Positions 51,001 through 60,903 of a stretch of 64,000 nt of DNA are shown one piece after another. The DNA lies in the NCBI GenBank assembly GCA_030248195.1, contig JASAND010011376.1:1-64000 (forward strand), given 5' to 3'. Under the pieces are notes generated by a model. The model saw only the letters and a program-made list of their open reading frames with translations. It had not been told where the DNA came from and did no database searches. The translations under genes were made by a program, and so were the position numbers. Source of the DNA: Trissonchulus latispiculum. Taxonomy: Eukaryota > Nematoda > Enoplea > Enoplida > Ironidae. Within the stretch, counting starts at the first letter, position 1. Each line of letters begins with the position of its first letter.

Positions 51001-51501
51001 TTACTTTACGGTTGCGAGGCTTGGATTACAAGACACACAGATGCTGCTGCATTAAGAACTTTCGAGAATATGTGTCTGCGCCGCTTAATGGGCATCAGTA
51101 AGCGCAATCGCATCCGAACTACGACCATTCACCTCGCCTGTCATCGCAATGAGGACGTCGTCGGGAAGGTACAAGGAAGGCGGCTGCAATGGCTGGGCCA
51201 TGTGCTGCGAATGGCACCCGCTCGCCTTGCAAAGGTGTCCCTAATGTCCTCGATTCCTGCGAACTGGAAACGACCTAGAGGAAGGGCATTTGAAACTTGG
51301 TCCCGCACTGTTGTTAAGGAGATGGAGCCAGCCTTCAGAGAAATCCCTTGGAAACGCTGGAAAGCAAACCCCTTGTTCGAAATGCTGACCCACGCGGAAG
51401 ATAGAAATCTCTGGCGAAGTAAAGTCACCTTAGCAAGGGCACCCCGCATCCGCGGGGACAGGTGAATACAGGTGAATATATATATATATATATATATATA
51501 T
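48011..51501 (+). mobile_element. RTE-like non-LTR retrotransposon, apparently near full length
   Basis: A 5' leader of about 340 bp, one long intact frame (48349-51465) and a (TA)n tail at 51477-51501, as RTE elements often end in short tandem repeats. TA-rich DNA on both sides hides any target duplication. The element lies antisense to TTC17 and upstream of its first recognised exon. Confidence 0.85.
48349..51465 (+). CDS. RTE-like endonuclease-reverse transcriptase ORF
   Basis: 1038 codons without interruption. The apurinic-type endonuclease (about residues 45-310) shows AAWNVRTLLKCG, CLSEHRIQSSG, VSIYAPT, LIAGDFNAQLG, the FYQLDHVLISHRW region and SDHAMV, covering the catalytic residues. 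The reverse transcriptase follows: PECWKTAVIAPIHKKGDRSN, NQAGFRPGRGCVDQIF, VAVFVDFNAAFDSIDRSSLL, LVLQGSVLSPSLFNYMVDWV and DLDYADDIVVFAES. A C-terminal RRLQWLGHVLRM segment is usual in this clade. It drives target-primed reverse transcription in the nucleus. The usual RQG before motif B reads LQG. An earlier start is possible but other frames are closed. Confidence 0.93.
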   Translation: MSYYLHESFAMDLSSQVFQTNATAFWKDDAHGAPANRVESMRAGHKLNVAKSEIRFAAWNVRTLLKCGYKELLVDSLLDKKIDIACLSEHRIQSSGTIDLEPSDGNSRKGGYRMFFSGTDGELNKGALGVGFAVAKNLIASVIEFVPHTPRIASLRIRARPINISLVSIYAPTDSAPATEKDEFYNALADVIASLHQQDSILIAGDFNAQLGHRLQGEQCIGPFSLGSRTDNGVRLLSFAELFSFFLCSTGYKHRQRHLTTWASPGHCNFYQLDHVLISHRWRSAVNDCRSYWGNVLPSDHAMVVFRVRLKLTAHRNVSREMPPNSASLKLPEVCDRFQINLRNRFSALGDTDVTGQRQDVQVAWDKFASAVTSELRSLPRRPRKRVRWVTDTSITIAKSLTSAAKENRPILKKRLDCSLQNDLDEQWKQAAAELNRCVGVHDYGKLFDKIRRLSKSKYRLDCPIRSANGELIPNPEEQVNRWREYFNNLLNADPPQNPLEVEDLPYKGEYDGRDHSLPPSREEIIAVVKSLKYNKAAGIDGIPPEAFLAGGDVMIDCLLELFRLIWHYEAIPECWKTAVIAPIHKKGDRSNCSNYRGISLLCIALKLFEAVVLNRFRRRSNELTRENQAGFRPGRGCVDQIFTLRQILQRRHEFRKPTVAVFVDFNAAFDSIDRSSLLSIMTSEGVPAKLVRLIETLYSDTKCRMRASNQLSNPFSVKTLVLQGSVLSPSLFNYMVDWVMSTALLPTDGVETDEHFRIADLDYADDIVVFAESAQHMQDTISRIASASAKVGLVINTAKTKVMSCCCLNPPVISLYGSALEVVNEFSYLGSVVTASGDIGSEIGNRISKASRAFASFNKCLWAKPSVSLETKLAVFDAAIMPTLLYGCEAWITRHTDAAALRTFENMCLRRLMGISKRNRIRTTTIHLACHRNEDVVGKVQGRRLQWLGHVLRMAPARLAKVSLMSSIPANWKRPRGRAFETWSRTVVKEMEPAFREIPWKRWKANPLFEMLTHAEDRNLWRSKVTLARAPRIRGDR

Positions 51502-51508
51502 ACGTATC

Positions 51509-51534
51509 ATAGGGGTCGCGGTAGCGACCCCTAT
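51509..51534. repeat. Terminal hairpin of copy R
   Basis: ATAGGGGTCGC with GCGACCCCTAT around GGTA. The identical stem and altered loop compared with copy L may reflect compensating maintenance or recent copying. Confidence 0.85.
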
Positions 51535-52189
51535 AATATGAGTGAAAATGGTCGAATGACAGTGTAAAACAAGGCTGCGCAGAAGCTGCGCAGATTCCTG
51601 CGCAGATTATGTGCGCAAAAAATTGTACGTGTCGAGTTTAGTATATTTGCCAAGTTTCATCCCCGTACCACTTTCCGTTAAAAAGTTATGCCAAAAATCG
51701 CTTACGAGAGTGATGTTTTTTTCCGGTTTCTCGCTTTTGATGTCTCATAAGGGGGTTTTGTAGCTTGAATAACTACAGATAGAAAAATTTTTGCCTATGA
51801 AACCCATATATATTCTTGTAGTACAAATCAAAAATAAGAAAATAAGCTAGTTTTTATGCCTCCCAGGGCCGGAAAAAATTTTTGGCTGGGGGCCAAAGTC
51901 GGCCAAAACGCTAAAATGGCCAAAAAGTATGCTTCAAAGGCGCCTTAATAAGTCAGATTGGGCTATATATGGGGCAATACTGACTATATGGTTAAACAGT
52001 ACACATATCGGGGTCGTTCAAATGCTATATGATTTTCCGTCTTCGTGCGTAATTTTTCGGTACTGGCCGGCCAAAGTTGGTGAATTTTGGGTCGAACTTT
52101 GAACTTAATTTTTTCGCTTATTTTGCTACATGGGTGGCTCAAATTTTGCATACAAAGGTTTTTTGGGACGGAGAATCGATTCCCGCTAT

Positions 52190-52600
52190 CAGTTTTGCTG
52201 CCCGAGTAACCCAAGTTGCTGGGCTGGTTCCACTTGACCGTCTGAGGGGTCATGTCGGTAACCGCTTCCCGGAGGTCCATAGTAGGCTTTACTTTGCCTC
52301 TCCAAACTTTGTCTATAGGGGTTTTCTGGTGCGCCCAGCTCATTCCCGGTGTCCGTTTTGCCGTCTGACCCACCCATCTTGCTGTGCTGGTTCCACTTTG
52401 CCGTCTGGAGGGTCCGGTCGGTACCGACTTCCGGGAACACCATATAGGACTGTACATAGCCTGACAAAACATTGTCTATAGGGGTTTTCTGGTGCGCCCA
52501 GCTCATTCCTGGCATGCGTTTTGCCGTCTGACCCACCCATCTTGCTGTGCTGGTTCCACTTTGCCATCTGGAGGGTCAGGTCGGTGGGAGGTCATGGGGT
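52190..52600. repeat. Satellite B array (R, inverted)
   Basis: CTGGTTCCACTT recurs at about 52218, 52387 and 52550, 163-169 bp apart, the inverse of the monomer at 44990-45540. Confidence 0.85.
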
Positions 52601-53300
52601 CAAAAATGAAAATTTTCAAAAGTGGTCAAATTTGGTATCAAATGAAAGCGCTAAGCGAGCTGAGCAACTTTTGTCATAGAACTGCATGCTCAAAGTGGCT
52701 GTAGAGTGCTGTGGTGGGGTGGGGTGGGGACTTAGGCGATTTTCGGTCAAAAATGAAATTTTTCAAAAGTGGTCAAATTTGGTATCAAATGAAAGCGCTA
52801 AGCGAGCTGAGCAACTTTTGTCATAGAACTGCATGCTCAAAGTGGCTGTAGAGTGCTGTGGTGGGGTGGGGTGGGGACTTAGGCGATTTTCGGTCAAAAA
52901 TGAAATTTTTCAAAAGTGGTCAAATTTGGTACCAAATGAAAGCCCTGAGCGAGCTGAACAACTTTTGTCATAGAACTACATGCTCAAAGTGGCTGTAGAG
53001 TGCTGTGGTGGGGTGGGGACTTAGGCGATTTTTGGTCAAAAATGAAATTTTTCAAAAGTGGTCAAATTTGGTACCAAATGAAAGCCCTAAGCGAGCTGAG
53101 CAACTTTTGTCATAGAACTGCATGCTCAAAGTGGCTGTAGAGTGCTGTGGTGGGGTGGGGACTTAGGCGATTTTCGGTCAAAAATGAAATTTTTCAAAAG
53201 TGGTCAAATTTGGTACCAAATGAAAGCCCTGAGCGAGCTGAGCAACATTTGTCATAGAACTGCATGCTCAAAGTGGCTGTGGAGTGCTGTGGTTGGCTTG
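52590..53300. repeat. Satellite A array (R, inverted)
   Basis: Nearly five monomers. GGACTTAGGCGATTTT recurs at about 52727, 52875, 53017 and 53159, 142-148 bp apart. Monomers are nearly identical, which suggests recent amplification or homogenisation. Confidence 0.9.
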
Positions 53301-53364
53301 CTTGCTACTGTTGAAAGATATCTATACATACCTTCATGAGCATACATATATAAAATAATAGAAA

Positions 53365-54134
53365 ACAAGAACAAAAAGTGCTCCTTCGTCGCATGTAAAA
53401 TACATATGAGTCTTCGTAGGCAGGTTGTACATAAGCAAAAACTAGCCTGTAAAATACATATGAGTTCCGTAGGGAGGTTGTAAATTAAGGAAAACAAGTT
53501 GCAACCGCTTAACATATGAGCCTGTCCTACAACGAGGCTCATATTGGCGTCACAGTTCATTCCACATTAAAGCCTCATTAAAGAACCTCAGCTTCATCCA
53601 CATTACGGAAAAATGAATAGACGTAATGGCCCAGAAGAAATGGACTGAAGTGAACTACGACTGCTCAAGCTGAACTGTACATGCAACATGATGTTTCCTG
53701 AAACACTATGGCACACCTCTAATGCATTCTCGAAACACTTTCACATTATACACACGCAGAATGCGTTCCCACTTGGCTGTGAGTCAGGGCGCCTCATGGC
53801 GTACCGTATTGAGCATATGCACACTATAATGACTGATCAACATTATATATATGAAGGATAATTTGTAATGAAAAGCTTTATGCAGTATATATGTATTTAT
53901 ATAAAAGTAAAATATATATCTGCAAATTATTCGTATTATGACATACGCCAATATGAGCCTCGTTGTAGGACAGGCTCATATGTTAAGCGGTTGCAACTTG
54001 TTTTCCTTAATTTACAACCTCCCTACGGAACTCATATGTATTTTACAGGCTAGTTTTTGCTTACGTATGTACAACCTGCCTACGAAGACTCATATGTATT
54101 TTACATGCGACGAAGGAGCACTTTTTGTTCTTGT
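53365..54134. mobile_element. Foldback-type element with about 185-bp inverted ends
   Basis: The left arm (53365-53550), starting ACAAGAACAAAAAGTGCTCC, is matched almost perfectly by the right arm (53944-54134), ending GGAGCACTTTTTGTTCTTGT. The spacer is about 390 bp. Both arms contain internal repeats of GTAAAATACATATGAGT. No clear target duplication and no coding capacity. Confidence 0.82.
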
Positions 54135-54474
54135 ATACATATATTCTACGGTTTGGAATGATACCAAATGTTACCCAAAATCTTACACCACTTTCGAGAT
54201 TTTTGGACAGAATTATAATCGACACTTTGTCGATTTCCTAAGTTTAACACATGCCTACATACCTCTAATTTGAGGTGAATTTTTTCAATAACCATAAGAG
54301 ATCCGACTTAATTTTATAAACTCGTTAAAATATCCCTCTTGGACAATAAAAATGTGAAAATGAGTAAGATCGGAGTTGGTCGAACAAATGACCCCAAAGT
54401 GGACCCCCTTTATAAGTTAAATAAATGATATAATAATCGTGCAACATTTCAAACAGGCACATCTATGCATTTAC
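54135..54474. other. Non-coding stretch downstream of the COG5-like exon
   Basis: AT-rich. I searched the minus strand here for a second COG5 exon and found no convincing coding segment. Confidence 0.5.
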
Positions 54475-54648
54475 CTGTGTTTTAAGACGCTGATCAACTC
54501 GGGACATGTCTTCGCATAGTTTATTTAAATATGACCCAATGGATTCACCACTTTCAACGATAGACTTGGCATAATCTGTTGCATTGAATTCTTCAGAAAA
54601 ATAGGACGAATCGGAGAAAGCAACATCGTCTGAATTCAGACAAGACAT
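54475..54648 (-). CDS. COG5: Probable COG5 first coding exon (orphan)
   Basis: 58 codons from ATG (54648) to a consensus donor (CAG then GTAAAT), phase 0. The peptide SSYFSEEFNATDYAKSIVES then SYLNKLCEDMSRVDQRLKTQ aligns in pattern with the N-terminus of COG5. In that family, F-x-N-E-D-F-D-V is followed by a helix with KLAQGISQLDREL and LHLQ at an exon end. COG5 belongs to lobe B of the conserved oligomeric Golgi tethering complex. A TTTTAG acceptor 24 bp before the ATG suggests a 5' UTR splice or trans-splice. No second COG5 exon was found below it, and TTC17 lies downstream on the same strand. It could instead be a displaced fragment or a nested gene whose remaining exons I missed. Confidence 0.5.
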
Positions 54649-54900
54649 TTTCTCACAATAGTTACAGGTCTAAAATATATATATGTGTGTAAACTAGCAT
54701 TTATTAGGGTTGAAAGTGAGGGGGTGACGGAAGGAAGGTAGGCGTAGGGGCAAGCCGACAGTATATATATATACCTCAATTTTTGGCGAAAAGTTACCAT
54801 TTTCAAGGTATATATGTAAAAACGCAAAATATCGCGGTTGTAGGCTTACAATGAGCTTATAAAAGTCCTTAAACTAATAAGAATTCAGAAAGTTTTGAAA
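54649..54900. other. Upstream flank of the COG5-like exon
   Basis: Contains small (TA)n tracts near 54675 and 54763 and no recognised promoter motif. Confidence 0.4.
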
Positions 54901-56620
54901 ATTTTATATTGTATATATATATACCTCAAAAACTTGATTTTTCGACACGTTTCGGTGACCAAGGTACCCCCACAAGCCGAAAAATTGCCAAATTTTACAA
55001 CCTTTGCCTTGAATTGTCGAAAAAGATTCCAGCTTCCACGGATTTTAGCCATAGTTTCCCTGGAACTTTGGATCTGCGGGGGGTAAATCTCGGAAGGTTG
55101 GTGGTCGACCCAAGAAATGTGGGCACTTATTTAGATGGGGGGGGGGGCGACTTTTTCGCCTTGGTCCCCCCCTTATGGTTGGAAAAAATTTGTCTCCGAT
55201 CACTGATTTCAAAAATTGAAGGGAGAGATCGATCCGACCGATCGACCGATCAGTAGAATCGATCAAATTTTTTGTCACCTATTTTCGCGAAAAGTCGTCC
55301 CTAGGGTAATTCGGGGCCGCTGATTACGAATCTGCAGTCGAAATTTCGTAAAACTCGATCGTTCGACCTCAAAAAATCGGTTTTCAAAATTCTGCGAATA
55401 TATACGCATCTCGAATTTGGCAGCTCGGATCAAAATTTCGACTGCACACTCGGAATTAGCGGCCCCGAATTACCCTAGCGGCGACATTTCGCGAAAATTG
55501 GTGACAAAAAATTTTTTGATAGATTTTGATCGATCGATTCTACTGATCGCTCGATCGGATCGATCTCTCGGTTCGATTTTTGAAATCAGCGACCTCGATT
55601 TACCCTGGGGACAACTTCTCAGCCAAATCGGAGACAAAGTATTCGAACGATAGGGGGGGACCAAGGCGAAAAAAATCGGGGCCCCCCATCTAAATAAGTG
55701 CCGAAATGTGATGGGGGAGGGGGGTACCTCCCCAACCCCCCTCCCGCAGAATTCGAACCTCAGAAATTTCAAAAAAATGGCCAAAAAATGCAAAATTTTC
55801 GGTAATTTAGCCCTTTTTCCTTCAAAATAAGGCCGGTTTTAGGCGTTTTTGCACCGTTTTAAAGGCGACTTTAAGTCAAAATTTTAGAAAAATTTTCCAA
55901 AAAAATGACCAATTTTTGGCCAAATTTAGCTAACTTTTTGGGTCCAGAAATCGCTGGGGGGGGGGGAGATCGGGGGGGGGGGGTAGCCGAAAGTTGGGGA
56001 AAATTCTGGGGGGAGGGCCGGGGGGGGGGGAAATTGGTCAAAAATTTTGCGGGGATGCCCCCATAGTTTCCTTCGGGGCGTCCCCCAAAATCTTCCACCA
56101 ACTTGCCCCCCTCCCCAGATTTTCTGACTTCCCCAACCCCAACTTTTGCCTACCCCCCCGAACCCCCCCCAAGCGATTTTTCGACCCAAAAAACCCAAAA
56201 ACAAATTTTTTTGAAACACTTTTCTAAACTTTTGACCTAAAATCGCTTTAAAACGGTGCAAAAACGCCTAAAACGTTAAACCAAGCCTAATTATGATGAA
56301 AAAAGGGCTAAATTACAGAAAATTTTGCATTTTTGGTCATTTTTCGAAATTTCTGAGGTCCGAATTCTGGGGGGGGGTATATACCCCCATCACCCCCATC
56401 ACACTTCGGAAGTCGACCAAGGTTTATCCCACCCCACACCCAAAGATCCAGGGAAACTATGGATCCCCCCAAAGGAAACTATGATTTTAGCTTAAAAACA
56501 CTTATATAAAATTGGTTATTTTTAGTGATTTTTAGCATTTTACACAAGCCTAAACATAAACCTTTTACATAAAACATATTATATTATAAACCTAAACATT
56601 TGCAAAAAAATCAAAATACA
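54901..56620. repeat. Nested inverted G-tract repeats
   Basis: One large palindrome has arms at about 55125-55330 and 55470-55700, pairing AATTCGGGGCCGCT with AGCGGCCCCGAATT and GATCGATCC with its inverse around a loop near 55400. Its outer parts are continued by a second palindrome at about 55730-56470 with C and G runs and CAAAATTTTC-type filler. CATAGTTTCCCTGGA-type sequence recurs at module edges (55049, 56455, 57322). No credible coding region; Gly/Pro-rich open frames come from the homopolymers. Confidence 0.6.
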
Positions 56621-59600
56621 ACAGGGCAGGGCTTATTCGAACCTCCCGCCCCCAGATTTTTTGCCCAACCACACCTTATGACCAAAATGGGCACCGCCAT
56701 TTGGGGGGGGGGGAATTTTGGGGACAGGGGCGAATTTTTGGAGGAAGGTCGTTTAGGGGGAGGGGGGCGGGGGCCATAAGGTGTAAGTGGGGGGGCGGTT
56801 GGGGGGGGTAACCCCATAGTTGAATCTTGGTAGGGTGAAATGGTTTTTGGATAAAAATTGAATGTGGGGGGGGGGTCTCGGGAGCCCCCCCCACCCCCAT
56901 ATCTTTTCACCCCCCCCCCGAACTTTTAGGGGGATGTCTCCCCCCCCCCCCACGGGGGGGGGGGGGGGGTGGTCGCGCCGAAGGCGCAAAAAACGGCCAA
57001 AAATTGGGTATATATATATTTTTAGAGCAAATTTTGCAAAAATTTTCAAAAATGTCCAAATTTTGGCTTAAAGTGTCTATTATTGCGAGGAATACACATT
57101 TTTAACTGTATTATGAACTTTCTGACTCAATTTAGACCTTATTTTGGAGTTGGAAACAGGTTGGCAGGCAATCAAGTTTTCGAGTTTAGAAACTATATAC
57201 TGTCTGATGATAAAATTACTTCATGGTTGAATGCTTTTTGGCATAAGAAGTGACTGAAAATACTGAAAATGCGATTTTTGGCATAAAAATTGAAAAAATT
57301 TTGGGGGGGGGGGTTAGAGGCTTAGTTTCCCTGGAACTTTGGGTTCCGGGGGGTAAATCTTGGCCGACCTCCAAAATGCTCTTGATGCGGGGGTACCCCC
57401 CCCCAACCCCCCCCGCCCCAAATTCCGACTCAGAAATTTCGAAAAATGGCCAAGAAATGCAAAATTTTGTGTAATTTGGCCCTTTTTTCATCATAATAAG
57501 GCTTGTTCTTAACGTTTTAGGTTTGTTTTGGCACCGTTTTAAAGCGATTTTAGGTCAAAATTTTAAAAAAAATTTTCAAAAAATGACCATTTTTCGACCA
57601 AATTTAGCTAACTTTTTGGAGTCCAAAAATCGTTGGGGGGGGGGGTTCGGGGGGGGTAGCCAAAAGTTGGGGGAGGGTAAGTCAAAAAATGGGGGGGGGG
57701 TAAATTTGGTCAAAATTTTTGGGGGGGGGGGGTACTCCCCCAACCCCCCCCCCCCCCCCAAAGGAAACTATGGTTGGGGGGGGGTCGCCAGAGGGGCCCC
57801 CCCCCAAAAAAGCTTGGGGGGAGCCCCCCCACCCCAAATCTCCGTTACACCTATGGGTAACCCCCCCAGCCATTTTTTCAGACCCCCCCCCACAAATTTT
57901 TGGGGGCCCCGCCCCCCCCCCCCCAACTGGGGGGGGGGTAGTCGCGCCGAAGGCGCGAAAATTGCCCTAAAATTGGGTATTTGTAGGGTAACTTTTGCAA
58001 AATTTTTTAAAAACGTCCAAATTTTTGGCTTAAAGTGTCTATTATTGCGAGAAATACACGTTTATAACGGTTTTATGGACTTCTTGACTCAATATTGACC
58101 TTATTCTGGACTCAGAAACATGTTGGCAATCAAGTTCTCGAGTTTAAAAACACTATCTAATGTTGAAATTACTTAATGAGACTTCATGTTTTTCGGCATT
58201 AGCAATGGCTGAAAATGCGATTTTTGGCATAAAAATTGAAGAATTTTTTTGGGGGAGGTTTGAGGGGGTCGTGGGGGGGTCTAAAAAGGGCCCCCCCCAA
58301 AATTGGGGGGAGGGCCCCCCACCATAGGTGTGTTAGGGGGGGGTGGGGGGGACCCCTCCCCCCAAATGGAGGGGTCGCCGATCCATCCCCCTAAAAATTT
58401 TTACCTACCCCTCCCCCCAAATCGATTTTTTCAGACCCCTCCCCATAGGTGTACCAGGCTACAGTTTTGCCCCCTGTGAGACCCCCCCCCCACGGAGAGG
58501 CCAGACCCCCCTCCCCCCCTACCCGACCTCAACTACTCCCCCCCAAGCCGAGCTCAAACCCCCCTCCCCCCTAAAATTGGGTCCAAACCAAGTAAAAAAT
58601 GCAAAATTTTTGAAAATTTTTTGCAATTTCTGAAAATTTTTGAAAAAATTCGAAAAAATGGCTATAAACAGCTAAAGATGGTTATTTATAGCAATTAAAA
58701 GGTAATATACGCAATTATAAACCACAATCTGGGCTAATTTAGGCATATTTTAGCACAAATTTGTCAATTTTCAAGCCCTATTTTCGCATACGAAAACTAT
58801 CGACAGAAGCTTTTGAGTATGTTTTATGTACTGTACATCGAAAAAGGAGCATTTTTAGCCAAAAAAACTTGGGTACAGTTTAGGGGGGTCCCCTCCCCCA
58901 ATTTCGGATTTGGGTGGGGTCCCTGAGCCGAATTGGACCTTCTACTCCCCCCAACCCAAACAGGTAGTACACCTATGCTCCTCCCCCCCTAAAAATTTAC
59001 AAACCCCCTACCTAAATTTTTGAGGAACTTTTTACCCAACAAATTGAAATTTTTCCAAAAAATTCAAAAATTAGCGAAAAATTGCTAGAATTCCTTGAAT
59101 TATTCTAAAAATCGTTAAAAATAGCTGTAAATTCGAGAAAATTTTTCAATTTTTTAAAGAAAAACCAACTTTTCAATTTTTCGCCGACCCCCCCCCCCCT
59201 CGAAAATTTTTCTTACCCCTCCCCCCAAATCGACTTTTTGCGACCCCCCCACCATTCTCATTCCCTTTTTTTCGCCAAACCCCCTCCTACTTTTTTCTGA
59301 ACCCCCACCCCCACTTTTTTCGCCAGCCACACCTATGCCCCCCACCCCAAATCCCCGTTACATACACCTATGGCGGGGGCCAGGCCGCCCATAGGTGTAA
59401 AGGAGATTTGGGTGGCTCCCCCAACTTTTTTGGGGGGCCCATACATTAACACGGGGTCTGATTCTGGGAGGGGGGTCTACTGCATAGGTGTAACGGGGAT
59501 TTGGAATGGGGGAGCCCCTCCCCCGGAATTTTGTGGGGGGCCCCTTTTTAGACCCCCTCCCCAACTCCCATAGGTGTGGCTGGCGAAAAAAGTGGGGGTG

Positions 59601-60530
59601 GGGGTTTGAAAAAAAGTAGGGGTGGGGGTTTTGGCAAAAATTTTTGAGGGGGGGGGGTCGACGAAAAATCGGTTTTTCGCTAAAAAACTGAAAAATTTTC
59701 TCAATTTTCAGCAATTTTTAGCGATTTTTAAGGTAATAAGGCGAATTTTAGCAATTTTTCGCTAATTTTTTGAAAATGTTTGAATTTTATAATCGGCCAC
59801 AATGCGTGTAAGCTGAGTGGGTACGAATATATGGGCCAACGTTACCAGAAGTTATCCAACTGTGAAGCATTGGTTCTGTAAAAACAACATGTAAAAGGGC
59901 CGGGCGCAGTAGAAAAGGCAAAAGCCAGCAAAATCTCTAGTGGAAATTTGAACTCCAGATGAGCAAAAACTGAGTTAAATTAAGTTAAAATAATAGCGCG
60001 AAACCACGCCCGAAACAGGAATTTTGATACCAACAAAAGGGGTTTCTATTTTCCAGGAATGAAGCTAAAAACTGGTAGCGGTGTTGAAAAGGGGAACGCC
60101 CTCTGGAATTTACGAGTATAAAAGTTGCTCGAATCAGGGAATGGGGGTCAGTTTCCACCACACTCCCAACCCCCTTGCTACAGTCCTACATCTGTCTATC
60201 TACCTAGTGTATCAGTCTCGGCTGCGAAGGTAGGTCGTGTAAACAGTGCGTATAATTGTCCTGACCTAGCGTAGCGGTGATTGCGAACCACCAACACCTA
60301 TTCACAGAAAGACAGACAGTTCACTCTAAACTCCAAACCAAGCAAGCCTGGCTGTTGCCGAGAGGGGTGCAGAAGAGTTTATTGGTCTCAGGTGCACGGC
60401 TATACATAATTGTGTGTGTTTATTTAGTATAATAAAGTCGGTTGAAAGGTATAAGTTACTTCAGTGCTAGGAACCCTGTACATAAGAGTACTTAGGACAG
60501 GATAAAACTCGACATTGGAAAGGCCTCTCC
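56621..60530. repeat. G/C-homopolymer repeat complex with CATAGGTGT motifs
   Basis: Runs of 6-20 G or C recur throughout, separated by A/T-rich filler. A module at about 56960-57320 is repeated in direct orientation at about 57930-58250 (shared TCGCGCCGAAGGCGC, GTGTCTATTATTGCGAG, GAAAATGCGATTTTTGGCAT). CATAGGTGT or its inverse appears about ten times (for example 57846, 58324, 58444, 59392, 59485, 59572, 60725), mostly beside G or C runs, and may mark element ends. From 59780 to 60530 there is ordinary non-repetitive DNA with no gene recognised. Confidence 0.55.
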
Positions 60531-60903
60531 TTGGTAGCCAGTACACGAGCTGGTTACAATTTTTGGCTAAAAACTTGCAAAAGTTCAGGTAGGGGGTTGA
60601 AAATTTTCAGGGGGGGGGGGGGGGTCGGCCGAAGGGGGGGTAGAAACAATTTTTTCGGGGGGAGGGACTGCGACCCCCTCCATCGAGAGGGAGGGGTCCC
60701 CCCCACCCCCCCCCCCCCTAACACACCTATGCCAACCCCCCCGCGACACCTCCCCAAACCTCCCCCCAAAAAATTTTCAATTTTTATGCCAAAAATCGCA
60801 TTTTCAGCCATTACTAATGCCGAAAAACCTGAAATTATGAAGCAATTTTAACAATAGTCAGGAGTTTTAAACTCGAAAACCTGATTGCCAACATGTTTCT
60901 AAG
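60531..60903. repeat. G-tract module, inverted copy, split by a hAT insertion
   Basis: ATGCCAAAAATCGCATTTTC through GATTGCCAACATG is the inverse of the module at 58100-58240. It stops at 60903, where the hAT-like element begins, and resumes at 62027 (TTTCTAAGTCCATATAAATA). Confidence 0.7.

Larger units (their letters stand above)
51505..53300. mobile_element. Satellite-bearing hairpin-ended element, copy R (inverted)
   Basis: An inverted counterpart of 43390-46220. It has a hairpin at 51509-51534, TGCGCAG repeats near 51575-51615, about 680 bp of shared single-copy DNA, satellite B (52190-52600) and satellite A (52590-53300). Shared segments include ACTTTTTAACGGAAAGTG (as its inverse) and GAAACCGGAAAAAA. 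Unlike copy L it has no Foldback insertion. Its end touches the TA tail of the RTE element. Confidence 0.65.

Noticed and set aside
46553..54648. A single COG5-TTC17 fusion gene
   Set aside because: Both exon ends are phase 0, so splicing is possible, but phase 0 matches by chance often, 7.8 kb separates them and no transcript evidence is available. Kept only as an alternative.
55926..60851. Many Gly/Pro-rich open frames up to 191 codons
   Set aside because: They arise from G and C homopolymers, overlap on both strands and lie in repeated modules with no protein motifs.
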